17,623 nt of DNA from Temnopleurus reevesii. Taxonomy: Eukaryota; Echinodermata; Echinoidea; Temnopleuroida; Temnopleuridae. The first letter of the stretch is position 1. Each line of letters starts with the position of its first letter. The position numbers and the translations under genes were made by a program. Below, in pieces: positions 1 to 11,577 of the stretch. The stretch spans positions 4,169 through 21,791 of the forward strand of contig BQKZ01010187.1 in the NCBI GenBank assembly GCA_036244855.1. Reading direction: 5' to 3'. The notes below the pieces were generated by a model that was given only the letters and a program-made list of their open reading frames with translations, was not told the origin of the DNA and did no database searches.

Positions 1-1551
1 TGCCAAAATTTTGCTCAGATACGTCTATGGCTCAGCCCTCCGGGTGGATGCACGCATGAAGCGGGTTACTGTAATATAGTTGTATAATATAGTTGTATAT
101 CAACGGAATATGGGGAAGTATTGTGAAAATGGGCGTTTGTTGGGAAAAATGGAAATTTCTTCTTACTTTCACAATTCAGCAATTATTTCAGGACACATTT
201 CTTCTTTTTCGAGCGCGAGAATATTAGGCTATGTATTATTATAAATATTTTAGTCAAAATGACGCGGGGGTATCTCGTTTGCCTTCAAGTGTCCTTTTTT
301 CAATATTGTTTACTATGTTCATTTTGTTTAATTTTCAAAAATTTAATCAGATTTCCAGCTTCTAGCTGTCTCATTGATCTCATTCTTTTGTTTCTATTTC
401 TTTTTACATATTTTCCCATCTTTGTGTCATCTTAGTTATTTCTGTCCCGTAATTAGGGGCGGAATGGGAAAGTAACTCCAATTGCCAGCTGTAGAGATCA
501 TCTTAAGCAAAGAAAAAGTCCACTTTATCATGCATGCACCAAGGATTTGATACGGGAGGGGGGGGGGGGAGTTCCCAGGGAGCGGACCTGAGCCAACAAG
601 CTCAATATAATAAGAAGAAACAAAATCTTCACCTAAAATTTTGCGTCCGGATTTTGGTGCCCTTTCACCTGAGCTGGGCTGAGAAGCCCCCCCCCCAAAA
701 AAAAAATGGTCAGCACAATTTTTTTTCTCGAAATTGGGACTCCTTAAACGTCAAATTTTGGCATCCCTTAGCTCTAATGTGGACGCTAGCCCCCCCCCCC
801 CCCCCCCCCACGATGCATACTTGTTTATGCCCAAACGGTCTGTTTCATTTGTTTTTTTTTTTTATCTTGTTTCGCTTTGCTTTGTTATGATTTGTTTTCT
901 GTATCGCACTTTTTCAATATTTTTTCTTTTTTTCTTTTATGTGTAGTTTTTTCTTTTTCCTTTTTCTTTTTCTTTTCATTTTCTTTTCCTTTTCCTTTTT
1001 TCCATTTCTTTTTTCTTATTATTTTTCATTTTCTTTTTCTTTTCCTTTCAACTGTTTTATTCATATTTTGAAGAAATTTGATTATTGTTTCTTTTTAGTT
1101 GAAAATTTATTTCTCGGATAATGAATTTCATATCAAACTTAGCACGAATTTTTTTTTATTGAAGAAAAATTATTTTGGTTACAAGTGGCCGAAGACGAAT
1201 TTGAATTATGATTTTTTTCTTGCGATCGCAATCCCGACGAAATTGAATTTTCGAAACGTCAAATACATCGCAAATTGTTTGAAGTTGACCGGACAATCCT
1301 ATAGTTTCAATTGTAAATGACCAATAGCTTCGGAAAAGCGAAAAGCGATACGCACATTAACATTTCTAGGTGAAAAAGAGCCTAAAATTGGCCGGGAAAA
1401 CATATAGTATAAAAAGTAAGCGAGCTAGCCCCGGTCTCCCCTACTATACATTGGTGTTTTCCATCACTTTACCTAATATGAGATTAAGTGTACTGAATTT
1501 TATCTTAAATACTGTAGAATTTAGTTTATTATAAAGGTTTGGATAAAGTAT
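1..1551. other. Intergenic flank, no gene seen
   Basis: AT-rich sequence with a perfect 13-base tandem repeat (72-84, 85-97), a 12-G run (558-569), a 10-C run (687-696), a 20-C run (790-809) and the pyrimidine tract listed separately. Short open frames here show no recognisable protein pattern. Confidence 0.6.
845..1055 (+). repeat. Pyrimidine-rich TTTTC tract
   Basis: About 200 bases of near-pure T/C built from CTTTT and CCTTTT units on the plus strand. The Phe/Ser/Leu-rich open frames across it are composition artefacts. Confidence 0.85.
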
Positions 1552-2060
1552 GGTTACCATGCCAACACATTATTATTGCAATCAAAGAAAAAGAATCTTG
1601 CACATTTATATCTCAATTCCGTTACAAATCTCGCGTTTTATCAAACTTGCTTCAAAACTGAGAGAGTAGTTTGTGACATGTCATTTGTAATATGTGATTA
1701 ATATGACAACATTTTTATCCCGAATTCCGTAACTATACCTGAAGATGAGTCAAAATTCGATATTCATTGCTCAAGTTCTAAATATTTTGTAAACATTTCG
1801 GCAACATTCTCGTCACCATGGCAACGCATAATCCGACAATCACAAAAATGTCTATTGCATGTTTATACCTCAATGTCTTAATATGTGCTAAGTTTTATTT
1901 ACATTTATTTAAATCTGAGGGAGGGTTCGCGACGAAAGTTTTTTTTTTAAACATACCGACCACCGGACAGTCTGACCGCCCGACCAACACTCACGCTGAT
2001 TCCTACATTATACCCCCTTCAAACTATGTTTGGCAGGGTTGTTATTACACCAAACAAAAA
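1552..2060 (+). repeat. Degenerate tandem pair of a roughly 260-bp dispersed repeat
   Basis: 1552-1680 and 1811-1945 align with about 259-base spacing: both start with a CCATG palindrome (TTACCATGCCAAC, CACCATGGCAAC), then CAATCA, TTGCA..TTTATA.CTCAAT and TGA..GAG..GTT...GAC. The second unit continues through a T run, a CGACCACCGGAC-rich stretch and a pyrimidine-rich end. I recall similar repeats in marine invertebrate genomes. An 88-codon open frame over the second unit is not believed to be a gene. Confidence 0.55.
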
Positions 2061-3184
2061 TTGAACGAATCTATAGGAAATTGAATTATAATTAACAGTA
2101 TCTTGTTAATATATATCAATCAGTAAACAATGGGAAAATATTAAGAATATCCATATCATACCAAAAAGGGGCAACAACCTAATCATCAAAGCTCAAGAAA
2201 AGCATTCGTTTTAGACCTAAAATGCTTGATCACCATGTCAATAAGAAATTAATATAAATTTTTGTTATATCTAGGTGATTTCACTTAAATCTGTTAAATT
2301 TTAATGAAAAAGAAGTCATTTTCACAAGACTGTGCAATTAGTGCAGAATACTGTCCATGATATACATGCACCTTTTCATTTATTGGCCAAGTGAGGGCGC
2401 TATATCATACTAGAAGAAAATTATACTCATTTCATTTTTTATTATACAAATACAAATATCCTCATTTGATGAAAAATATGAAATTTAATAGGAGCATAGG
2501 TACAAATTATATTGTAAATCAATAAACTGATTGCTAGTGAACTTGGCAATGGACAAATATAGAACCTGAATAGTGATAATTTTTTTTTTGTTTTTTTGGG
2601 TGCACAAAATTAGCGCAATGCTACGATTGTCAATCTGGCTTTGTTATAATTTAGGGCCAATCATCACAATTTAATGATAATGATTCTTTAAATAATCCCT
2701 TTTCTGATAGTTTTTGACAGAAAATTATGAATTGCAGTGGAAATAATTTAGGTTTTAAGTCATTTAAAATATTGTCTCTTTGGACAACAAATGCAATTAT
2801 AGAGAAACGGGTTTTTTTCAAAAAAAAAAATTATGTACACTTTAAAAATGGGTGAATCGGTGTAAAGTGTTGTTTTTAATATTCATTGGTCTACTCTACA
2901 CAAAATAAAAAATAATAAATGATAGAACTATATTTTTTCCAAAAAAATCTGAATCAGATATTTGAAATCCAAAATATCATATGGCCCATAAGTATCCTTA
3001 AACTATCAGCCCAATTTGTTCGTAATTTTCGAAAAATATTTTTTTTTAATCTAAATTGTCTAATTCATCAAAAAGAGCATTAAATTGTCTTTCCATCTAT
3101 CTGGGTGAATTTCAAATTCCTCAAAAATTGATGAAGTTACAAAGGTTTTCCATAACCGCATGAACACCAAATGCAAAGATAGAT

Positions 3185-3231
<47 letters not shown>

Positions 3232-3517
3232 ACTGAGAGAATAGGAAAGGGAGAGGGAAAGAAATTGGAATTTGAAAATTGACAATGGAATGAAGTGATA
3301 CAAAGGGAATAATGGAGAGACAACCATAACACCAAATACAAATTGACATATATTATATGGGGGGGGGGGCGATATTCATGTGAAACTACATATTTATATT
3401 TATATTCACTGAAACATTTTGTTTTGAGGGGTGTAGGGATGATACAATATTTTTGATACAATATTTGAACACTGTCACTTTTACCCGAAGATGTTGCAAA
3501 AGCAAAATTTGTTAAAA
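2061..3517. other. Intergenic flank, no gene seen
   Basis: AT-rich with scattered T and A runs, a GA microsatellite and an 11-G run (3359-3369). A 133-codon minus-strand frame spans the GA tract as Ser-Leu repeats and is not believed. A CTCF-like motif at 2387-2402 is noted among the findings. Confidence 0.6.
3180..3231 (+). repeat. (GA)n microsatellite ending in a G run
   Basis: AGATAGAG leads into about 17 uninterrupted AG units, then a run of eight G. It lies in the flank beyond the P450 3' end. Confidence 0.9.
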
Positions 3518-4094
3518 TTTTATTAGACCTCCCAATTTTCCAAAGTTACACATAATACAACATGGAACACAGAATATTTGTTTTAAAAAACAATGAAGAG
3601 CAAGTACACTTACATGTTTTACAACTGAGTGTTACTCATATACCCTTAAATCCAACGAGATTGGCTTTTTAAAGAAAGTGTCATTCTATCTTTTAGAAGC
3701 ATTTAAACCTGATTGTAGAAAATCCTTGAACACACAGGTTATAAGGAAGTCGGAGCAGTCTAAAGATTGTCTACCATTTGATACCTATTTTATGTTTGGT
3801 ATATAGTATTAATATGAGTTGTCAAAACAAAAATCTGGTAGATTTGACTTCTAAAAATATTGATTACTTCGACAATTTATTTCCCAAATCAGATCTTAAG
3901 CCGATCGTAAGATGCGCGGTAGGCAGTGCGTATTGGAACTGTTTTGTTCAGCATTTGAAACCCTTGAAATTGTTAATTATTCATGATTTATGATTAATTT
4001 TATGTCCAAGGTTAACTGTTGAAATTACTTTTAACTGAGGTACAATAAATATGTATATGTGGCGCTTTGCATGGCTTTTTCGGAAACCTAAATT
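3518..4094 (-). other. Probable 3' UTR / downstream flank of the P450
   Basis: Follows the TAA stop on the minus strand and has no coding similarity. The first exact AATAAA hexamer I see on the minus strand is at 3523-3518, about 570 bases beyond the stop, a plausible but unproven poly(A) signal. The transcript end cannot be fixed from sequence alone. Confidence 0.35.
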
Positions 4095-4235
4095 TTATGC
4101 CCGCAGTGTGATATAGTTCCTACATCTGCCTTTAGGTTTCGATGTGAGTTCATCAACAATTCCAAGGTCTTGTGATTGGTCAAGTCGAAAATCAAATCTC
4201 TGGACAAGCTTCGCGAGGATAACACGAGCTTCGAT
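4095..4235 (-). CDS. CYP46A1: P450 exon 10: terminal exon
   Basis: 141 nt: 46 codons and TAA. The acceptor is TTTTCTAG/ATC. The peptide begins IEARVILAKLVQRFDFRLD, matching the family L-helix (EVKVVMAKLLQRLEFRL in human CYP46A1, from memory), and ends RNYITLRA. The tail is about ten residues shorter than human, which has a proline-rich end. Confidence 0.9.
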   Translation of the reverse strand: MEARVILAKLVQRFDFRLDQSQDLGIVDELTSKPKGRCRNYITLRA

Positions 4236-7200
4236 CTAGAAAAGGAGAAGAAAGATATTGTGGTTAACATTTGTATTTTTTTTAAATATTGATTTAGATA
4301 CCATAGCTTGACCAGCATTGATACCATTCGCAAATCGCATCAAATTTATCAATATTACATTCATATTTGTAATTATAAATTCAAGAGGCAGGAGACTTAT
4401 AAATTATATCATAGGCCAGGCTATCAAGTAAAGATTATGTTGGATAACTCTCATGTCTACGTCTCACCCGAGAAAAACTGGCCTAGAGTCGTCCTCGGAT
4501 TTGTAATGTAATGATCAAAATGTTATAAAACAAAGACTACAGGTCCGCGGTTGGATTCCTACTCTTCAGCAAGAAATTCATCCACAATGTGCTGCACTCA
4601 ACCCAAGTAAGGTGAATTGGTACCTGGTAGGAATATATTCCTTGAAATGCATATGCGCTTCTTATAGGCTGCTATAATTGCTTAACCCATGTTCATGACA
4701 CTGCATTTAATTATAGAGCACTTCTCTCAGAGGTAATTTGCGCTATATGAACTTCTTATTATTTGTTACTTACCAAAGCAAATTGTTGGCCAATACAAGA
4801 ACGTTGTCCCATGGAGAAAGGAAAGTAAGCGTACAGATGTCTCGGCCTGACGAAACCAAAAAAAAAAAGAAGAAAAAGAATATTAATATGTTCACTTTGG
4901 TTAGTTGCCAGGAAACTATGGTTCCGATGCCGATGGTAAGCAAAAAAATAAAACCAAAAATTAGGACATAAATTAAATACCTGTACTTAAAAATAGAACT
5001 TGAGATGCGCACTTCGATCATCAATCGAAAGTCATCCAGTCGATCCAGACCACAGAGTGAGCTTAAAGCATTAAACCAACCATATTCTATTTTTTTTGTA
5101 AACTTGGACAATTTTTTTTCTTCAATTTCCATATCAACAAATTATACAACTTACTGCACACTTCACAATCGGCTTACGTTCCATTTTGAAGAGGAAAAAA
5201 TCGTTAAAGTATTTAATACGAGCATTTAGAGAAAGAAAATGTACCTGATTCTTCTTCTGAAAATTCATATGAATACTCGAATGATTTAAATATATAATTT
5301 CAATTTGTTAATCGCTGTAAAACTTTTCCAAGTGCTCTGTCTTCCTGATGACTCGGAGCCCGATTAAATGTTTCTTCCTACAAAAAAAAATCTTATATAA
5401 TGCCATTATTTTTCTCAATATTATCATTTACATGAGTACTCAGAACCCCAATCAAATATTTTCGATGTGTATGAATTTTTTGAGCAAAACTATCGTAAAC
5501 GGTCGTAACGTGTGATATGAGCTCTCCGGATTTGTACTTCAGTTAGTACAAATTAGTGAAAGCGCGTTTTAAAATATAAGACTTTTACACATCTTTTCTC
5601 TCTCGTGCGAATCTACTTACAGAGAGCCATCTTCTGCAGGCTTAAATCGATCAGGATTAAAGAGAAGAGGATCGTCAAAGTATTCCTCCATTCGGCACAT
5701 GACAGTAGACAGCACCTGAGCATGAAAAAAAAAACCATTTATTCAATCTACTAGCCGCCAGCACTTATCTGCTTATTGTATACATATAAAAACATGTAAT
5801 AAGATGCATCCGAGCGCATACAATGTTTGTTCTTAATATCAGTAAATGTCATTGTAATGAACATTTTTATCTAAGTTGAATATTTAATGAAATGAACATT
5901 CTTTGTACATTGATTGACAAAACAGTTAAGTTATGCACATTTTGGTAAGATAAATATTCCAGGTGATTTTCAGGTACAAGTTTTTTTTTATTTTAGTTAT
6001 ATTCAGAAATGTCATTCACGACTTGCATCCTTATGGACTGTAAGAAATTGGGGTGCAGTTTTACACCTTTGGGTGGTATAATGGCAACGCCATTTCTGGT
6101 GAGATATGTACCCTGTAAGGTGCAGAAAAGCATTGTTAGGGTAGAAATAATTGTGCACCCTTACGGTGCAGTGAATATATGCATTCTATGAGGTATGCAC
6201 ACTTAAATTCGACACCCTTTAGGTTGCAGAAAAGGTACCAACGGCTGCACCAACAGGTACACAACTGCACCATAATTTTGGTTTGGAATTTTGGAATTTA
6301 TTCATTTGAACGTCATTGACATGTACAGCCAACATTTTGTTCTGATTACATTTTTTCATACACATTGTGGTATACATTGTGGTTTGTATATAAGCATAAA
6401 ATATTCAGGAGTATTTAACTCGTGCCTGAAATTATTATTTAGACATTTGAATGTACACATCATGACGTAAGTACAGTGATGATAATTTCTGGATCAATCT
6501 GAGTTCGAATCTTTCTCGAGTGGATAATCCCAACTGGGGGAATAGAGAAATATATAGATACACTCACCGTGACATTCTTGTTAGCAGGTATAGTGATGCC
6601 TTGGTATGTGATGGGGTGAGCAGTCAGACGCGTTGTACCCCCGACAGGTGCATACAATCTCAGTGTCTCCTTTAATACCTGGTAAAGGAGATTTTGTAAG
6701 AATATAATGATTCGTATATAAAATATATACAGATCATGGTTATGAAATGCCGTAGCGTTCATAGCAAATTCAAAGTCGGCATTTTTCTCAAGAATTATAT
6801 TGGCTTCTAAAATAATTTGTCTTTCTAACCAAAACAGTTTTTAAAAAACATTTTTCGAGATGTCGCAAACGTTTTGTCCGTGTTTTCACAAAGTTACAGT
6901 AGCCAAAGAGTATTGTTGAATGAAGACTAAGGGGGTGTTGCTCAAAATCAACTGCAGATCAACTGCAACTTTATAAATTGTAATGCGCATTTTAATTCGC
7001 GCGCGATATGCACATTTAACAAGACGCGCTTGAAACAATGATTTTGATTGGCCCGATCCGATCAACTGCAACTTGCGATCAATTGCAACTTTTGAGCAAC
7101 ACCCCCCTTAGAAGTCCCGACATACCAACCATTTAACATGTTCAAAAGGCAGTCTATTGCAGTACTTGTTAAAACATATCAGAACAATGTAATTGTTTCT

Positions 7201-10200
7201 AGTTTCGTGCATAGTTACACTCTATGGCTACCGTTACTCTATGAAAACACGCATGATTTGTGCACTGTTATCTTCGAAAGCATTTTGATTTTGTCAATTT
7301 ATATATTGAAACTTTTAAAAGGATATCAGTTTTATCAGTTTTAAAGCAATCAGCTGATAGCGGAAAACGCATCTACAATTTGAAATATCTTATGTTTACG
7401 TGTAATAACAGCGTGGTAATTTAGGAATTCCTATTTAAGCATTAAACGAAATGAAAGAGGATGTTATTATTATATTGATACCTACCCTCATCATGTACTC
7501 GAGTTTGGCCAGATCTTCATATTGAATTGTGGGTTTCTGTCCCAGGACCTCATCGACCTCTGCCTGTAACCTTGACAGAAAGTGAGTGAAACAAAGTATA
7601 GTATAGCTCTGACTATAATTAATACCACAAACTTAATAGTAATGAATTACTTTGACAAAATTTACACATTTCCAAGGCATCGGGAGGGCATTCCATGAAA
7701 ATTGCCGCCAACGACAATATTATTGGTCACCGTTGACAAATCCAATAAAATCCTTGCTTTTGATTGGATGAGAAGCACTATCACTGACTGTTACAATGCT
7801 AGCTTCATGAAACGCCCTCCAGATGAATGCAAAATGATTAAAAAAAAACAAAACAAAATCAGTTCGCAAGGATTTTGACAGTCAAATTGCTTATTAAAAA
7901 AAAAGCTAACGCAAGCTTTTACAAATTAACCCTCTTTTATCTTTCAAAACGGTGATTGCAAAACTTACAGCTCAAAATAATCTCGTATAGTTCAGGATTG
8001 CGTTTCTTCCACTAAAATGTTGTGTATTGAAACCTGATTAATTTGAATATAGGAAGTTGTATCTTACTTTTTAGCAACCTCGGGATAGCGTCCAAGTTGA
8101 AGGATAGTGAAGGCCAGCAGATTACTGGTTGTTTCTTGGCCTGAAAAGATACAGACAGGAAATGGAATATTATAAGATCTAGAGAGGGAGTAACACTCTT
8201 CTTCTATTTCTTCTTCCCTTTATCCTCCTCCTTCTTCTTCTTCTTTTCCCATTCTTCTTCTTCTTTTCTTTTCTTTTCTTTTTCTCCAGGGATGTCTTTC
8301 CTGCTCCTATTGAAATATCATGAATATTTTCCCTCCCATCTTGCTCAAATCTTCGTGCAATTAGTACTTAAATTGTCTCGTTGAAATTGGTTTATTGAAA
8401 AAGTAGATAATGCGCTTTTAATATTCAATCTAATTGATCTTCACATATTTCAAGTAATAATAATAATAATAATAATATACTATACTTATAAAGCGCATAT
8501 CACATACAATGTCTCTATGCGCTGATTATAGAGAAAAAGCAAAGAGAGAAACAATAGTTATTAAGTACATGTGCTCAGCAAAGAAATTAAAATTGAACTC
8601 AGCATTTGAAGGCTTTTTTAAATAAAAATGTTTTTAGACGTGCCTTAAAATTGTCAGTGGTGTCTGAATTCTTGATATCATCTGGTAATTGATTCCAAAG
8701 TTCTGCTGCGGCTGCTTGGAAGGATCTAGATCCATAGAATTTTGTGTTGATATGTGGAGGAACAAGAAGTGATTTTTGAGAAGATCTGAGGGTCCTGGTT
8801 GGTGTATAAGTAGTAAGTAATTCAGTAAGATACACAGGCGCTAATTCCCTTACACAGAGTACAGAGCTATGCTGAATTGTAGCACAGTCAATTTTGCAAA
8901 AATAATTTAATATATATCTGACCTGCAATGAAGAGAGTAACGAATTCATCCAGCATATTCTCCATCTTGAAGTCCTCATCGCTCTCGAGATCCTTGGCGA
9001 TGTCGAGGATGAGGTTGAGAAGATCACTAGGGACGTGATCGCCTTTCTTCCGAGCCATGATGCGATCAGAGATACGATTACGTCCTGTCTCTCTGATCAG
9101 AGAGATAGCATCACGGGTGCCCTTACGCATCCCACGAACGAATGGGTCAACCTAGATAAGAATAAACATTTTTTTTAAATCCACAATAAGTTCGCGGTGT
9201 TAATTTATCGCGGTTCGTTATTTCATGAACATTCTCGCGAAGTATTGAATTCGCGGATACAATCCATGAAAAAGTATAACCCCCGACCTGACTTATGAAA
9301 AATTGTCAAGAAATAGAAGTGATTTCTACTACAAAAGAATGCTTTTAGATGTCGAAAACTTACAAAGAATGCCGTATAATTACAGTATAGTTTGGAGATT
9401 GTAATTTCGCAATGCTGATATACACGCGGTTTAATTATTGAAAGCGTTATCGTGCCACTCCGAAACTCAAAGTGTGAGGTACTCCTAATGTTAACTTTTT
9501 GGATAACATTTTGAAGGATTATTTTCGCGGGTATAAAATTCGCGGTCAGCAATTTTACCGCAAAAAGCGCGAAAATCAAGCTCCCGCGAAAATGTTGCAC
9601 TATACCAAACCGTACAGTGACGTAGGTACTAATTCGTCCGGAGCAAATAAACCAGTAGTCCACATTCCCGCCAAGCAAGTGAGCAAAGCTACCGAGCTGA
9701 TTTTTCACATATGAATGCTTTTTTTTCTTCAAACGACCACTAAAGTTGAATAGTTCAAACAGTTTTATGCTGAAAAACTATTTCATTATGCCCTCTTGAA
9801 ATTGAGGGAAATGTTGGAAATAAAACTAAGGAGAGATATTTGAAATTGAAAGCCGAACGAAAATACAAATACAAATATGTGTATACGTTCTGAGCTTATT
9901 CTGAGCTCCATATATAAGAATGCACCCCTCATCGCTCTCGAGATCCTTGGCGATGTCGAGGATGAGATTGAGAAGATCACTAGGGCCGTGATCGCCTTTC
10001 TTCCGAGCCATGATGCGATCCGTGATACGATCACGACCAGTCTCTCTGATGAGAGATATAGCATCACGGGTGCCCTTACGCATCCCACGGACAAATGGAT
10101 CAATCTAGATAAGAATAAACATTTTTTAAATCCACAATAATTTCGCGGTGTTGATTTTTTTGCGGTTGGGTATTCCATGGAAATTTTTCGCGGGGTATTG

Positions 10201-11272
10201 AATTCGCGGATACAATCCATGAAAAAGTATAACCTCCCGACCTGACTATTGAATATTTTTCAAAAAGTAGAAGTGATTTCTACTACAAAAGAATGCTTTT
10301 AGATGCCGAAAAATTACAAAGAATGCCGTATAATTACAGTATAATTTGGAGATTGTAATTTCGCAATGCTAATATACACGCGGTTTAAATATTGAAAACG
10401 TTATCGTGCCACTGGAAGTACTGCTCATGTTAACTTTTGTACAAATTTTTAAGGATTATTTTCGTTGGTCTAAAATTCGCGATCATAATTTTACCGCGAC
10501 AAGCGCGAAGATTAAAACCCCCCAAAAATGTCCACTATACCAGAACGTACAGTGACATAGGTACTAATTCGTTCGGAGCAAATAAACCAATTATTGCCCA
10601 CATTCCCGCCGAGCAAGAGAGTGAAGCTACCGAGCTTATTTTTCACACTCGCATGCATTTTTGTTTTGTTTGTTTCAAATGACCACTGAAGTTGAATAGG
10701 AGAAACATTTTATGCTGAAAAACTATTTCATTATGCCCTCTTGAAATTGAGGGAAATGTTGGAAAAAAACTAAGGAGAGATATTTGAAATTGAAAGCCGA
10801 ACAAAAATACAAATACAACTATGTGTATAAGTTCTGAGCTTATTATGAGCTCCATATATAAGAATGCACCCTTATTTGTATATAATGTTATATTCTTTAT
10901 GCTAGGGGCGGAAATATCATTCCATTACATATATATAGTAGTATATATACTGGAAATTAAGTTGAAGAATCAAGGAGTATATACTCACAGTGGCCCATGG
11001 TTTGTCATGAAACTTCTGCATGCCTTGAAGAGCAGTAGTGATGGCAGACGGGAACGGGCAATCAGGATCACCAACAGCGTTCGTCTCCATGCTGAACGCG
11101 ATCTGAAACAAACGGAAGATATTTAGTTTTGTCGATGAGATGATGATGGCGATGGTCGTGATGTTGATGATAATAATGATGATGGTGGTGGTAATTAATG
11201 ATGATGGTCAATCGTGCTGTTGGCTATAAAGAAGAAGAAGAAGAAGAAGAAGAAGAAGAAGAAGAAGAAGAA

Positions 11273-11312
<40 letters not shown>

Positions 11313-11345
11313 GTAATGACGATGATGATAATTATGATGATGATA

Positions 11346-11381
<36 letters not shown>

Positions 11382-11546
11382 GTAATGACGATGATGATGG
11401 TGATGATGAGGATGATGGTGATGATTGTGGTGGTGGTGGTGGTAGTAGTATTGATAATGATGATGATCCTGATCATGCTGATTGCGGCTGTTGTAGTGGT
11501 TTTGATGATGATAGCGATGTGTATGATTATAATGATCATGAGGACA

Positions 11547-11577
<31 letters not shown>

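Noticed and set aside
534..1121. Plus-strand open frames rich in Phe, Leu and Ser or poly-Pro
   Set aside because: Produced by the T/C tract and the C20 run; no conserved protein pattern.
3060..3461. 133-codon minus-strand frame with Ser-Leu repeats
   Set aside because: Spans the (GA)n microsatellite; no similarity to a known family and no splice context.
4088..4333. 81-codon minus-strand frame over the last exon
   Set aside because: Wrong frame; the frame ending IEARVILAKL...ITLRA-stop matches the P450 C-terminus.
4770..5132. 120-codon minus-strand frame with hydrophobic stretches
   Set aside because: It overlaps the haem exon (4774-4846) in a different frame; the P450 reading with FSMGQRSCIG and proper splice sites is decisive.
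9223..9732. 169-codon minus-strand frame in the duplicated intron unit
   Set aside because: It is not preserved in the homologous part of unit B, which carries frame-breaking indels, and matches no family I know.
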